Below, piece by piece: positions 1 to 8,130 of a stretch of 64,000 bases of DNA (the first letter of the stretch is position 1; the number at the start of each line of letters is the position of its first letter). The stretch is from JBFHIJ01 sp963678775 (lineage in GTDB: Bacteria; Bacteroidota; Ignavibacteria; Kapaibacteriales; UBA2268): the NCBI GenBank assembly GCA_963678775.2, contig CAXXGR010000010.1:248001-312000 (forward strand), given 5' to 3'. Both the position numbers and the translations under genes were made by a program. A model generated the notes under the pieces. It worked only from the letters and a program-made list of their open reading frames with translations. It did no database searches and was not told the DNA's origin.

Positions 1-1
1 T

Positions 2-280
2 AACGAAAATTTCGTTGAACTAATGAGATATCAGGCTAAAAGAGCCAGAAAGTATTACCACAATGCTCGTACGATGCTCAGGCCTGATGAAAAACCGACA
101 ATAGTAGCAGCAGAGATTATGGATGCTATCTATTATAGACTTTTAGAAAAAATAGAACTAAATGATTTTAATATCTATAAGCAAAAAATTAGAGTTTCTA
201 ATGCCCATAAGATTATGACTGCTCTAAAACATTGGCTATCTGTCGGAATATTTATATCAAGAATAAAAAAACATCCCTAA
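2..280 (+). CDS. Squalene/phytoene synthase family protein, C-terminal fragment
   Basis: The gene enters from the left edge; its frame is open from base 2, so only about the last 92 residues are seen. The fragment carries the end of an all-alpha trans-isoprenyl diphosphate synthase: a helix with RYQAKRARKYYHNA, then VAAEIMDAIYYRLLEKIE and a basic RVS segment, as in bacterial HpnC/HpnD and CrtB proteins. These enzymes condense two farnesyl or geranylgeranyl diphosphates head to head for hopanoids, squalene or carotenoids. The Asp-rich motifs are upstream of the window, so squalene and phytoene synthases cannot be told apart. It ends 37 bp before nuoE. Family assignment is fairly sure, substrate is not. 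Confidence 0.75.
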   Translation, partial: NENFVELMRYQAKRARKYYHNARTMLRPDEKPTIVAAEIMDAIYYRLLEKIELNDFNIYKQKIRVSNAHKIMTALKHWLSVGIFISRIKKHP

Positions 281-317
281 AATATTCTAATTTATAGGTC
301 TTTTCAGGATTACCGGT

Positions 318-809
318 ATGGAAAATAAAATTGATCAAGAAATTGTATTTAATGCTCAAGAGTTAGAACAAGTAGAGAAAATAAAATCTAAATATCCCGA
401 AACCCAAGCTGCTATAATGCCTACTTTATGGATGGCTCAGAAGAAATTTGGCTGGCTATCTAAAGATGTTATGAAATATGTTGCTGAACTTCTAAGTTTA
501 TCTTATGCACATGTGTATGGTGTTGCTACATTTTACACGATGTATTTTAAAAAGCCTATGGGGCAGTATCATGTGCAGGTATGTACAAATGTATCTTGCA
601 TGCTTCGTGGCGGAGAAGAAATATTCGTACACCTGCAAAATAAACTTGCTATCGGACATAATGAACGAACTGGTGATGGTAGATTCTCCCTAGAAGAAGT
701 AGAGTGCATGGGGGCTTGTGGCGGAGCACCTATGATAGCAATTAACGATGACTACCACGAAAATATGAATATTGACAAAGTTGATACTATAATTGATTCG
801 TTGAAGTAA
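318..809 (+). CDS. nuoE: NADH-quinone oxidoreductase subunit E (24 kDa, [2Fe-2S])
   Basis: A 163-residue thioredoxin-like ferredoxin of the NuoE/HoxE/HydC family. Residues 20-75 form the helical N-terminal part (PTLWMAQKKFGWLS, VYGVATFYTMY). The [2Fe-2S] ligands are C89 and C94 (CX4C) and C130 and C134 (CX3C). In complex I this peripheral subunit sits beside NuoF in the NADH dehydrogenase module; relatives serve in NAD-reducing hydrogenases and formate dehydrogenases. Length is normal and the protein looks intact. No nuoF, nuoG or other complex I gene is next to it: the upstream gene is an isoprenoid synthase and the downstream one a rhomboid-like protein, so its partner must be encoded elsewhere. 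Confidence 0.9.
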   Translation: MENKIDQEIVFNAQELEQVEKIKSKYPETQAAIMPTLWMAQKKFGWLSKDVMKYVAELLSLSYAHVYGVATFYTMYFKKPMGQYHVQVCTNVSCMLRGGEEIFVHLQNKLAIGHNERTGDGRFSLEEVECMGACGGAPMIAINDDYHENMNIDKVDTIIDSLK

Positions 810-890
810 TAATAATTTTCATTATTTCTGTAACTTTTCATGGCTTTATGTTTTATATATATAAAGACATTACACAAAACGGCATGAGAA

Positions 891-1757
891 ATGTTCAGAT
901 TATTTAAAATAGGAAAAGTATCGTTTTTAATTACATTTGTTTTTGTTTTAACAAATGCTTTTAATTTTGCTACAAGTGGTCTGTTTGAAACATATCTTTC
1001 AAGCGGAGCACTTGATTTTTTTGCAGGCTCCAGTTATTGGAAAGCGATTACTTACTTGCTTATACAACCTGACATTGGCTCAATGTTTCTAACCCTTTTT
1101 ACTTTTATGTTAGTTAGTCCTTTTTTGGAAAACTTGCTTTCTTCTAAATATTTTGCCAAACTTATATTCGTATTTTCAATATTCCAAGGGATAGCAGTCC
1201 CCTTATTTTTCTTCCTATCCAAGCAATATGATGTTAGTATCTCAGGTGCTGACGGGCTTTCAATTTTTGTAATTACTCTCTTTTCTTTACTCAATCCCGG
1301 TTATTCTGTATCTTTAGGTAGATTCAAGATTAAGACTGGCTTGCTCACTGTTACGACTATTATGACCTGGCTACTTGTTAAAGTGCCTTCTTTTATGGCA
1401 GGGGACTGGAATATATTGCTCCCTTTGATAGCTTTTACTTGCATTGGCTTTATAGCCGGAGTTGCTTCATATGTAGTTCTTAAGGAAGATGAAAAGAAAG
1501 AAAATCTCAAAATTGATTTCGATGAGTTGGATATTTTATTACCTAAAGCTGAAGAGCTCAAACCAGCTTTGATTTCAAAGGAAATGCAACATTCTAAAGA
1601 ATATGATAACGACTCTTACCGTATTGAATTCACTAATAATCCCAGTGAAGATGAAGAGAGTTTAAATATGATACTTGATAAAATAAATGATTACGGAAAA
1701 GAATCTCTTTCTAGAGAAGAGTTGAATTTTTTAGAAGAATATTCAAATCATTTATAA
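891..1757 (+). CDS. Rhomboid-like membrane protein, probably inactive protease, with C-terminal DUF6576-like tail
   Basis: A 288-residue protein with about six hydrophobic segments in residues 10-200, then a soluble acidic tail. The layout (WKAITYLLIQ before a helix, FLENLLSSKYF after it, SISGADGLS opening a later helix) matches rhomboid intramembrane proteases. The catalytic GxSG serine is replaced: residues 119-122 read GADG, with Asp at 121, and no histidine is seen in the last membrane helix (around AGVASYVV). The final 30 residues (ILDKINDYGKESLSREELNF) resemble the short DUF6576 tail on Bacteroidota rhomboids. Inference: a rhomboid pseudoprotease, perhaps a membrane chaperone or binding platform. 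It stands alone, convergent with the CAP lipoprotein gene. Confidence 0.65.
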   Translation: MFRLFKIGKVSFLITFVFVLTNAFNFATSGLFETYLSSGALDFFAGSSYWKAITYLLIQPDIGSMFLTLFTFMLVSPFLENLLSSKYFAKLIFVFSIFQGIAVPLFFFLSKQYDVSISGADGLSIFVITLFSLLNPGYSVSLGRFKIKTGLLTVTTIMTWLLVKVPSFMAGDWNILLPLIAFTCIGFIAGVASYVVLKEDEKKENLKIDFDELDILLPKAEELKPALISKEMQHSKEYDNDSYRIEFTNNPSEDEESLNMILDKINDYGKESLSREELNFLEEYSNHL

Positions 1758-1784
1758 AAACAAAAATTACTCCACATGGCAAAA

Positions 1785-1835
1785 AGCCTCTAAGACTATT
1801 CAAAATGATTAGCTCAGAGGCTCTTTGTTTTTTTA
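1785..1835. terminator. Bidirectional intrinsic terminator
   Basis: AGCCTCTAAG at 1785-1794 pairs with CTCAGAGGCT at 1813-1822 (one mismatch). A T-rich run follows to about 1835, and an A-run precedes the left arm at 1781-1785. It lies between the convergent rhomboid-like gene and the CAP lipoprotein gene and can serve both. Confidence 0.8.
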
Positions 1836-1865
1836 TATTTTCTTCAAAACCTAAGGGAGTTCCAA

Positions 1866-2537
1866 TTACGGAATATTTGTTATAGGAATCGTAAATATTG
1901 TTTTACCTTTTACTCCCTTTTTGGCTATTATGCAAACTATATAGTTTGTATAAGTGGTTCCAATTTTTCTTGTAACGGCGAAGCCACATTCATCTAAAGT
2001 AGAATTAAATGCGAACACTGAATCAATACCTAAAAGATGTTTTCTATGGCCGAGTGAAGGAACTCCTTCGTCTATTATAAGCTGATCTATAAAAGCTTGT
2101 CCACTCATATTAGGCGTAGAATTAGCAGCTAAAGATTCAAAATAATTATTTGTGGGTTTGCTTATCCAATTATCTTCCATAGGATAACCAGCCTTATCCA
2201 TATAGTAATTTATAGCGTATCCATCAGGATTAACATGAGCAAAATAATTTCTATTTACTAAGTCTAAGGCTTTTTCCTCCGCGACTTTTTGCAGTATATC
2301 ATTCCAAACTAAAGTAGCTCTTGGGTCTACATAAGACAAATCAACGCCCATAGGTTGACTGTAGGCATCTGGGTTAACTCTTACCTTATTTAAATATTCA
2401 AAAGCCAACTTAGCTTCAGATCTATCTAAATATTCACTTACTCCTGGAGTTTCCGGTCCTGTTGAGTTGTCATCTGAACAAGACCATAGGAATACTGAAA
2501 GTATTATTAGTGTGATTGTGGCTCTAAATTTAAACAT
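1866..2537 (-). CDS. CAP/SCP-domain lipoprotein
   Basis: A 223-residue predicted lipoprotein. Residues 1-19 are a signal peptide ending in a lipobox-like LWSC with Cys20; a short Ser/Asp/Pro-rich linker follows. Residues 45-215 match the CAP (cysteine-rich secretory protein/PR-1) fold: FEYLNKVRVNPDAY, LVWNDILQKVAEEKALDLVNR, a histidine in YFAHVNPDG, and GHRKHLL near the end. Bacterial CAP proteins are exported and of mostly unknown function; some act at the cell wall. Its start lies 1 bp from the stop of the VWA-OmpA lipoprotein gene, so the two are surely co-transcribed. Substrate and partners are unknown. Confidence 0.8.
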   Translation of the reverse strand: MFKFRATITLIILSVFLWSCSDDNSTGPETPGVSEYLDRSEAKLAFEYLNKVRVNPDAYSQPMGVDLSYVDPRATLVWNDILQKVAEEKALDLVNRNYFAHVNPDGYAINYYMDKAGYPMEDNWISKPTNNYFESLAANSTPNMSGQAFIDQLIIDEGVPSLGHRKHLLGIDSVFAFNSTLDECGFAVTRKIGTTYTNYIVCIIAKKGVKGKTIFTIPITNIP

Positions 2538-2538
2538 A

Positions 2539-4494
2539 TTACTGGACTACACATTTAGTATTATAAACAGTTTGTATCTTGTTTGCATTGGCTTCTGCTT
2601 CTTCTAGGGTAGGGTAGCCCCATATTTTAACTCTATAAACTGGAGAATGGTTGTCTAAATATCTTTCATAGTATGCATTATAGCCATGGAATTCCCACTT
2701 TTCTACATTTTTCAATGCTTCAGTTTCACTCGCAGAAGTTTGAGCAATTATTTCGTAAGGCAGCATTTCAGGATCAAGCCATCTGACTTCTACTCGCCTA
2801 TTATAATATTGTTGCCAAGGAGCCTGCTGTAAATAAAATATAGGCTTATTGCTACCTTCCCATCTAATTCTAATTTGTCCCGGTGCTACTCCGTCTTTAA
2901 GGAGCATTTTTCTAACTGCTTGGGCTCTTGAGCGAGAAAGAAAAATATTTTGATCTTCATCGCCTTCGATAGATGAGTGACCAATTAGCTCTACTGTCAT
3001 CTCTTTGTTTTCTATCAAGGTTGTAGCTAAAGTTTTAATGTTATTATAAAAGTCAGGTTGTATAACTGTATCATGCTTGTAAAAAGCAGCCAAGGCTTGG
3101 TACTTAGGATATTGAGGTTCTGCTTCGTTTATAACTTTAAAAACATCTGTTAAGTTATCATCTTCAGTTTGTACGGCTATCTCAGTTTTGACATTGTTAC
3201 AGTTTGGATTTACAAATAAGTTATCAGGTAGTTTAAACATGAAGTAATGCTTTTGTGCGTAAGCAATCTCAGCCAAAATATTTGGAATTGCATCAATATT
3301 ATCATTTGATAGCTGATAATAATTACCACCAGTAGCATAAGATAAGTATTTTAAACTAAAAGACTCTATAGCATTGCCAACTGAAATTATATACACCGGT
3401 ATATTGTTTTCTTTTGCCAGTTGTACAGCATCATCAGTTTGATAAATAATTGATGAGTTGTCAGGTGAATATGTAATCAGTACTGCACACTTTTTATCTG
3501 CATGTGAATTCTTTGCATTTTTAATGCTTAAATATGCCATTTTATTGAAAGAATTGAAACCATTGGAAGGTTCTATATTTATATTTTCAAATGACTTAAT
3601 AGCATCTAGTTTAGATTGATTGTCTATTTTCGTATTGATATTCTGATTGAAAGTGTATAATGTTAGTTTATCTTTGTTATCTAATAGTTGTATAAATTCT
3701 GATAGATTAGGAACAAATTCAGAGTTTTTCCAAGAAGCTGCCGAATTTTCAATTGCTAGTGAAAATAACAAAGGAGTAGACTCGCTATAATGGATTTCTT
3801 TTGGCTTTTTAAGTAAGTCTCCTGCAATGCCTGTTTTACAGTATTGCATTATAGAAGTTGGCGTGTTTTTATCGACAAAATAATTAGCTAACATATTGCC
3901 AAACTCATCTAATAAAATAGCTTTAACATCTATATTTTCAAAGCCATTAGAATAATCTATTCCTACTACTCTAAAAGTACTCGGTTTAGTCTTTCCATTA
4001 TATTTTAGAATGCCGGAAAAGTACTTCGTTTCGTAAAACGAAGGTAAAATAGAGAATTCATCTTGAGATACGGCACCGGTTTCGCTCATCTGAGTATCTT
4101 CATGGATTGTATTTGCCTCAGATACTTCGGCTATGACTTTATTGTTGGAGCTTATGGCTTCACTAATCCGGCCTTCTTCACCTTCCGGTAATACTACTAT
4201 TTTCCAATGCATAGTATATGATGTGTCATTCCTATGAGCATTAAATGTCAATACCTTACTGTCTTTAGTAGAGTAATATAAATTATCTTGTGATTTATAG
4301 CTACCGGGGAATTCCTGAATAGTTACAGAATCGCAACCATTTATGTTCCATTCAATAAGTGCTTTTTCGCCTTCATGTATATGTGAAATGCCTTTGAAAT
4401 CTTTGACTTCATATACATCTAAAGATGAGCAGGCACTTAAGGTAACAATAGCTATTGCTGTACAAATTTTGTTCTTTGTTTTGGAAAACAACAT
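2539..4494 (-). CDS. Lipoprotein with VWA-like, OmpA peptidoglycan-binding and SPOR-like domains
   Basis: A 651-residue outer-membrane-type lipoprotein. The signal peptide ends in LSAC with Cys22. Residues 25-110 look like a beta-rich binding domain. Residues about 150-410 resemble a von Willebrand A domain (LFSLAIENSAASW, KCAVLITYSPDNSS, PVYIISVGNAIESFSLKYLS), though the first strand lacks a clean DxSxS. Residues about 470-580 are an OmpA C-terminal domain (VELIGHSSIEGD, NIFLSRSRAQAVRKML, NRRVEVRW). The last 60 residues (YRVKIWGYPTLEEAEANANK) look like a SPOR domain, giving two possible cell-wall anchors. AGGAGAG precedes the ATG. It lies between the short ClpB gene and the CAP lipoprotein gene on the same strand. 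Role inferred: envelope scaffold. Confidence 0.75.
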   Translation of the reverse strand: MLFSKTKNKICTAIAIVTLSACSSLDVYEVKDFKGISHIHEGEKALIEWNINGCDSVTIQEFPGSYKSQDNLYYSTKDSKVLTFNAHRNDTSYTMHWKIVVLPEGEEGRISEAISSNNKVIAEVSEANTIHEDTQMSETGAVSQDEFSILPSFYETKYFSGILKYNGKTKPSTFRVVGIDYSNGFENIDVKAILLDEFGNMLANYFVDKNTPTSIMQYCKTGIAGDLLKKPKEIHYSESTPLLFSLAIENSAASWKNSEFVPNLSEFIQLLDNKDKLTLYTFNQNINTKIDNQSKLDAIKSFENINIEPSNGFNSFNKMAYLSIKNAKNSHADKKCAVLITYSPDNSSIIYQTDDAVQLAKENNIPVYIISVGNAIESFSLKYLSYATGGNYYQLSNDNIDAIPNILAEIAYAQKHYFMFKLPDNLFVNPNCNNVKTEIAVQTEDDNLTDVFKVINEAEPQYPKYQALAAFYKHDTVIQPDFYNNIKTLATTLIENKEMTVELIGHSSIEGDEDQNIFLSRSRAQAVRKMLLKDGVAPGQIRIRWEGSNKPIFYLQQAPWQQYYNRRVEVRWLDPEMLPYEIIAQTSASETEALKNVEKWEFHGYNAYYERYLDNHSPVYRVKIWGYPTLEEAEANANKIQTVYNTKCVVQ

Positions 4495-4539
4495 AAACTC
4501 TCCTGTTATGCATAGTTTCCTTAAAATAATAATAATAAG

Positions 4540-5871
4540 TTATAAATGCACATCTTTTGTGAAAATAAAATGTCCACTAGCATCTAAATCGACCAAAATC
4601 TTATCTCCTGAAGTAAATTCAGAGCCTAAAAGCTTAAAAGCAAGTGGATCTGCTATGTATTTTTGTATTGTTCGTTTTAGAGGTCTGGCTCCATAATTTA
4701 TATCATAGCCAAGATCAATGAGTTTATTTATGGCTAATTCGCTTAGTTCCATAGTAATTTGCTTTGATGATAGCTTTAAGATAAGTTTTTCTATATTTAA
4801 CAATGCAATATCTTTTATTTCACTTATGCTAAGTGGTTTGAATATAACGATATCGTCGATTCTGTTGATAAACTCTGGTTTCATTTTAGTTTTAAGTAAA
4901 TTGAAGATACTTGGTTTAAGAGTTTCAAATACTTCATCTCTCTGTGACGAATTTAGCAAATTAAACTTATCTTGTATGAGCTCAGTCCCTATATTAGAGG
5001 ACATTATGATTATAGTATTCTTGAAATTGACTACTCTGCCCTTGCCATCTGTAAGTCTACCATCATCAAGAACTTGAAGCAGCACATTAAAAACATCAGG
5101 GTGAGCTTTTTCGATTTCATCAAGTAGGATTACAGAATATGGTTTGCGTCTTACTGATTCAGTTAGTTGACCACCTTCATCATATCCAACATATCCGGGA
5201 GGCGCACCGATAAGACGAGATACTGAATGTTTTTCCATATATTCACTCATATCAATTCGTATCATCAAAGATTCGTCGTCAAACAAAAATTCTGCAAGAG
5301 CTCTTGCCATTTCAGTTTTACCAACTCCCGTAGTGCCCAAAAATACAAAAGAACCTATCGGCTTACTCTCGTCAGAAAGTCCAGCTCTAGATCGTCTTAA
5401 CGCATTTGATACTACACTGACAGCTTCAGCCTGACCAATAATACGTTTGTGTAATCTTTCTTCCATTTGAAGTAATTTGGAGATTTCTGATTCCATCATT
5501 TTAGATACAGGGATTCCTGTCCATTTCGATACAATTTCGGCTATATCTTCAGTTTCAATTTCTTCTTTAAGTAGTTTCCCTGATTCTTGAAGCTTATTGA
5601 TTTTAACGTTAGCTTTTTCTAAAGCTAATTCTAACTTGTGTATAGTGCCATATCTTAGTTCAGCAACTTTACCTAAATCTCCGATTTTCTCAAAATTATC
5701 AGCTTCTGATTTCGTTTGTTCGATATTTTTTTTAATAGCTCTGATTTCTTGAATTACAAGTTTTTCACTAAGCCATTTTTCTTTTAATTTACTTCTTTTT
5801 GCTTCAAGTTCACTTATTTCAAGCTCTATATCTTCCAATCTTTTCAATGTGTTATTTGCGGTCTTATCCAT
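4540..5871 (-). CDS. clpB: ClpB-like disaggregase lacking the N-domain and NBD1
   Basis: A 443-residue protein matching only the second half of ClpB (about 860 residues). It starts with the coiled-coil middle domain (1-110, including GDLGKVAELRYG), then the linker SKWTGIPVSKMM (115-126) and the second AAA+ domain. Walker A is GTTGVGKT (179-186), the pore loop GYVGYDEGG (226-234), Walker B VILLDE (247-252); the arginine-finger region FINRID and the C-terminal lid (YGARPLKRTIQKYIADPLA) are present. An in-frame TAG lies four codons upstream of the ATG and no NBD1 coding follows further upstream, so the short form is real here, not a start error. Full ClpB refolds aggregates with DnaK; this form lacks one of two ATPase rings. 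It could be a decayed gene or a specialised unfoldase. Confidence 0.85.
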   Translation of the reverse strand: MDKTANNTLKRLEDIELEISELEAKRSKLKEKWLSEKLVIQEIRAIKKNIEQTKSEADNFEKIGDLGKVAELRYGTIHKLELALEKANVKINKLQESGKLLKEEIETEDIAEIVSKWTGIPVSKMMESEISKLLQMEERLHKRIIGQAEAVSVVSNALRRSRAGLSDESKPIGSFVFLGTTGVGKTEMARALAEFLFDDESLMIRIDMSEYMEKHSVSRLIGAPPGYVGYDEGGQLTESVRRKPYSVILLDEIEKAHPDVFNVLLQVLDDGRLTDGKGRVVNFKNTIIIMSSNIGTELIQDKFNLLNSSQRDEVFETLKPSIFNLLKTKMKPEFINRIDDIVIFKPLSISEIKDIALLNIEKLILKLSSKQITMELSELAINKLIDLGYDINYGARPLKRTIQKYIADPLAFKLLGSEFTSGDKILVDLDASGHFIFTKDVHL

Positions 5872-6070
5872 TTCAATGCCCTAAATTTTCTACCTCACAA
5901 GATTACTTATAAAAATACGGAAAATTAAACCAATTATTTGAATTATAGGCAATAGATGGAAAACTACAGAAAATTTTTTAGCGTTAAAAATATTTTATTA
6001 GCTAATACTTTTATATAGGAACTTGCATAAACAATTTGCTAATATTAACTAAACATAGATAGGAAGTTTT

Positions 6071-6979
6071 ATGAGCGTACTTTTAAATAAGAAAACTAAA
6101 GTAATAGTACAAGGTATAACCGGAACTGAAGGTACATTTCATACATCACAAATGTTAGAGTACGGAACTCAGGTTGTAGGTGGTGTTACTCCCGGAAAAG
6201 GTGGTTTGGCATACGAAGGTAAAGGCGAAGCAAAATTTATCAAATCCGTGCCTGTATTTGATACTGTTAAAGATGCAGTAAAAAAAACAAAAGCTACTGC
6301 ATCAGTGATATTTGTGCCACCTGCGTTTGCAGCAGATGCTATTTTAGAGGCTATAGATGCAGAAATTAAGCTAATTATAGCAATTACAGAGGGTGTTCCT
6401 ACAAAAGACATGATAACCGTCAATTCAGCTCTAAAAGATTCTAAATCTGTGCTTATCGGACCTAATTGCCCAGGAGTTATCTCTCCGGGTGAAGCAAAAA
6501 TAGGCATCATGCCCGGATTTATCCACAAACCCGGAAAAGTTGGTGTAGTTTCTCGAAGTGGTACTTTAACTTATGAAGCAGTAAAGCAGCTCTCGGATTT
6601 AGGAATTGGCCAATCTACCTGTATTGGTATAGGTGGAGATCCTATAATTGGTACTCAGTTTATAGATGCTATTAAGTTATTCAATAAAGACCCTGATACT
6701 GAAGCCATTTTGATGATTGGTGAAATTGGTGGAAATGCTGAAGAGGCAGCAGCTGATTATGTTAAAAAATATGTCAAGAAACCAGTAATAGGATTTATAG
6801 CTGGAAGAACAGCTCCTCCAGGTAGACGTATGGGGCACGCAGGTGCAATAATCGCCGGTGGTAAAGGAACTGCAGATGACAAGATGAGTGCTCTGAAAAA
6901 AGCAGGAATTTCGGTAGTTGAGTCGCCGGCTGAACTTGGAATTACCGTTCAAAAAGCTTTAAAAGTAAAGTCTAAGTGA
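6071..6979 (+). CDS. sucD: Succinyl-CoA synthetase (ADP-forming) alpha subunit
   Basis: A 302-residue TCA-cycle enzyme subunit that, with SucC, interconverts succinyl-CoA and succinate with substrate-level phosphorylation. The CoA-binding Rossmann domain opens with VIVQGITGTEG (11-21); PNCPGVISPGE and GVVSRSGTLTYE are the ligase signatures; the phosphohistidine is His256 in GRRMGHAGAI. Length is normal. AGGAAG lies just before the ATG. sucC is not adjacent. The gene stands as a single unit: it diverges from the ClpB-like gene and is followed by a strong terminator. Confidence 0.97.
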   Translation: MSVLLNKKTKVIVQGITGTEGTFHTSQMLEYGTQVVGGVTPGKGGLAYEGKGEAKFIKSVPVFDTVKDAVKKTKATASVIFVPPAFAADAILEAIDAEIKLIIAITEGVPTKDMITVNSALKDSKSVLIGPNCPGVISPGEAKIGIMPGFIHKPGKVGVVSRSGTLTYEAVKQLSDLGIGQSTCIGIGGDPIIGTQFIDAIKLFNKDPDTEAILMIGEIGGNAEEAAADYVKKYVKKPVIGFIAGRTAPPGRRMGHAGAIIAGGKGTADDKMSALKKAGISVVESPAELGITVQKALKVKSK

Positions 6980-6998
6980 TTGATAATAAAGTAACAAA

Positions 6999-7037
6999 GG
7001 TAGTATCTTATCTGATTATGAGATACTATCTTTTTTT
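6999..7037 (+). terminator. Intrinsic terminator after sucD
   Basis: GGTAGTATCTTA (6999-7010) pairs with TGAGATACTATC (7019-7030) around a short loop, followed by seven Ts. It ends the sucD transcript before ndk. Confidence 0.9.
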
Positions 7038-7145
7038 ATATTTATTAGAAAATATTTTTACTGTACATAAGTCAATTTGTTATTAAATACTCGCAATGCG
7101 AGACTTTTTTGTTTTATAAGTGTTATTATATATATTGGAGTTCCC

Positions 7146-7574
7146 ATGGGAAACATAACTTTAGCAATGATTAAACCAGATGCTGTAGAAGCTAATAATA
7201 TCGGTCAAATAATCACAAAATATAATGAGGCTGGTTTTAAAGTAAGAGCCATGAAAATGACCAAACTTACTAAGAAACAAGCAATGTGCTTTTATGCTGT
7301 CCACAGTGAGAGACCTTTTTATAATGAATTAGTAAGTTTTATGACTCGGGGTCCTATCGTTGCGCTATCTTTAGAAAAAGAAAATGCAGTGGAAGACTAC
7401 AGAAAACTAATAGGAGCTACTGATCCTGCTGAAGCTATGACTGGTACTATTAGGAATTTATTTGGCAAAAGCAAAGAAGAAAATGCAGTCCACGGATCTG
7501 ATTCTGATGATAATGCAATCAAAGAGACTAATTTCTTCTTTCCAGAATCCGAGATAGCAGAAATAAATGGTTGA
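7146..7574 (+). CDS. ndk: Nucleoside diphosphate kinase
   Basis: A 142-residue enzyme that balances NTP and dNTP pools by phosphotransfer through a histidine. Motifs: TLAMIKPDA at the N-terminus, SERPFYNELVSFM, and the active site NAVHGSDS with His116. The start at 7146 is chosen because GGAG precedes it and the family begins with this MGNITLAMIKPDA-like sequence; an in-frame codon further up would add 23 unrelated residues. The stop is TGA directly followed by TAA. The Nudix gene starts 12 bp later, suggesting an operon of nucleotide-handling enzymes. Confidence 0.97.
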   Translation: MGNITLAMIKPDAVEANNIGQIITKYNEAGFKVRAMKMTKLTKKQAMCFYAVHSERPFYNELVSFMTRGPIVALSLEKENAVEDYRKLIGATDPAEAMTGTIRNLFGKSKEENAVHGSDSDDNAIKETNFFFPESEIAEING

Positions 7575-7586
7575 TAAATATAACAA

Positions 7587-8129
7587 ATGAAAGATAAATA
7601 TAATACTTTAAGTAGTGAAAATATATACAGTAATCCGTATTGGGACTATTATTTAGATAAGTATATTATGCCTTCTGGAGAAGAGGGTGATTATCATTAT
7701 GTAAAATCCAGAGGTGCTACTATGGTAGTGCCTCTCTCTATTTCAAAAAAAATTATTCTGACTAAACAGTTCAGGTATCTAAACCAAAAGTTTAGTATAG
7801 AATTTCCCGGCGGGGGAATTAAGCCCTGTTTAAATGCCTTTGATAATGCATTAGAAGAGCTTTTGGAAGAGACTGGATATATTAGTCACAATCTTACAAA
7901 AATTGGCGAATTTAACCCTTTTAATGGTGTTACAAATGAAATATGCAGTATCTTTGTAGCTAAGGAGTTAACTAAAAGTACTCCCAATCCGGATGAGTCG
8001 GAAGAGATTGAAGTGCTTGAACTAACACCTGAAGAAATAAATGATTACATTGCTAATGACAAAATATGGGATGGAATGACCTTAGCAGCTTGGTCTTTAT
8101 TTAAAGTAAAATACCATGAAGGAGTATAA
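7587..8129 (+). CDS. Nudix hydrolase, ADP-ribose pyrophosphatase-like
   Basis: A 180-residue protein with the Nudix fold: strands around TMVVPLSISKKIILTKQFRY, then the Nudix box FPGGGIKP...ALEELLEETGY. Compared with GX5EX7REUXEEXGU, the first Glu is replaced by Leu and the Arg of REU by Glu, while the EExxEE metal ligands remain. The upstream QFRY and PGG elements resemble ADP-sugar pyrophosphatases. These enzymes split nucleoside diphosphates linked to another moiety. It follows ndk by 12 bp and overlaps or abuts the next gene's ribosome-binding region. Activity is likely but the substrate is unknown. Confidence 0.8.
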   Translation: MKDKYNTLSSENIYSNPYWDYYLDKYIMPSGEEGDYHYVKSRGATMVVPLSISKKIILTKQFRYLNQKFSIEFPGGGIKPCLNAFDNALEELLEETGYISHNLTKIGEFNPFNGVTNEICSIFVAKELTKSTPNPDESEEIEVLELTPEEINDYIANDKIWDGMTLAAWSLFKVKYHEGV

Positions 8130-8130
8130 A

